DNA of 5,851 nucleotides, from contig JAGGXT010000028.1 in the NCBI GenBank assembly GCA_021162905.1, positions 1-5,851 on the forward strand, in the 5' to 3' direction. The notes beneath the pieces were generated by a model, which saw nothing but the letters and a program-made list of their open reading frames with translations, did not search any database and had not been told where the DNA came from. Positions 5,501 through 5,851 of this stretch are shown here, piece after piece (positions within the stretch are counted from its first letter, which is position 1; each line of letters opens with the position of its first letter). The position numbers were made by a program, and so were the translations under genes. This DNA comes from Candidatus Odinarchaeota archaeon. GTDB taxonomy: Archaea; Asgardarchaeota; JAGGXT01.

Positions 5501-5851
5501 ATTTATTAAAGTTTTAGCAATAACTTTACTCATTTTAGCTGGTGTGAGTTTCATTTTCTCTCTGAACGCTACAATAACGGGAATTGAGCTTTATGAAAAT
5601 ATAACTAAAGGAAAATATGATGATTTTCTCACTGAGGGAGCATATTTTGAATATATTTATACTGGGGATCAGTATGGTGAGGGCGATTGGGAAGATTATC
5701 ATTGGTGGTTTCGTGAAACGGGTCGTTTGGAAATAACAAAAGTGGAAAATGACATTATTGAAGGTCAACTAGTTTATGAGAGAGTAGAAGAGGATAACGA
5801 GGGATTATACAATGAGTATACATGCTATGTAAATTTCACTTATAATATAAC
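5493..5851 (+). CDS. Putative exported or membrane-anchored protein of unknown function, N-terminal part (runs off the window)
   Basis: An ORF open for 119 complete codons to the window edge with no stop; its right end is missing. It starts at TTG 5493 behind a perfect GAGGTGA SD. Residues 1-6 carry positive charges (R2, K6), followed by a hydrophobic core at about 7-24, a typical signal peptide or N-terminal anchor. The rest is acidic and rich in Tyr, Phe and Trp (for example EYIYTG and DYHWWF), with alternating hydrophobic/polar stretches that suggest beta strands, as in many archaeal secreted proteins. Asn-x-Thr sequons (NAT, NIT, NFT) would permit N-glycosylation. I do not recognise the family. 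It follows a 246-nt gap and probably has its own promoter, so it need not be related to the hydrogenase. The nested inverted repeat over its start suggests post-transcriptional or operator control. Coding status is well supported by SD, signal peptide and an uninterrupted frame. Confidence 0.75.
   Translation, partial: MRTFIKVLAITLLILAGVSFIFSLNATITGIELYENITKGKYDDFLTEGAYFEYIYTGDQYGEGDWEDYHWWFRETGRLEITKVENDIIEGQLVYERVEEDNEGLYNEYTCYVNFTYNI

Noticed and set aside
5535..5768. Minus-strand ORF of 77 codons near the right end
   Set aside because: It is antisense to the TTG-started exported-protein frame, which has a perfect SD and a signal peptide; the minus ORF has neither.

Overview
The window looks like a piece of an AT-rich archaeal chromosome, most plausibly from a thermophile of the Thermoproteota or a related lineage. 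The clues are heavy use of ATA (Ile) and AGA/AGG (Arg) codons, GTG and TTG start codons behind GGTGG / GAGGTG-type Shine-Dalgarno (SD) sites, TATA-box-like sequences in the gaps, and the protein families present. The lineage is an inference; no rRNA or other taxonomic marker is present.

Positions 1-4907 are one tightly packed plus-strand operon for a group 4 (energy-converting, membrane-bound) [NiFe] hydrogenase of the Hyc/Hyf (hydrogenase-3/-4) type. In order it holds the C-terminus of a MrpD/NuoN/HyfF-like antiporter subunit, a fused NuoC-NuoD large subunit (HycE/HyfG-like), a two-cluster ferredoxin subunit (HycF/HyfH-like), a NuoB-like small subunit (HycG/HyfI-like), and a second, complete antiporter-like subunit. 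The first four follow the order F-G-H-I of the bacterial hyf operon. Genes are joined by a 1-nt gap, a GTGA overlap, a roughly 32-nt overlap and an ATGA overlap, which suggests translational coupling. All four nickel-ligand cysteines are present in the large subunit, so this is a hydrogenase and not a complex I/Fpo module. The inferred flow is electrons through the ferredoxin subunit to the small-subunit [4Fe-4S] cluster and the NiFe site, coupled to ion movement through the paired antiporter subunits. The electron donor, the NuoH-like subunit and the maturation genes are not in the window.

Positions 4908-5246 hold a short gap and a small helical protein of unknown function (102 aa) that probably starts at TTG 4938. 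Positions 5247-5492 are non-coding as far as I can see, with candidate promoter elements.

From 5493 to the window end there is a previously easy-to-miss gene: a TTG-started ORF, open at the right edge, with a perfect GAGGTGA SD and an N-terminal signal peptide or anchor. It encodes an acidic, aromatic-rich exported protein. A perfect 10-bp inverted repeat (5456-5465 / 5491-5500) with a nested 5-bp stem covers its SD and start codon. This is the most unexplained structure in the window and may be a translational control hairpin or an operator.
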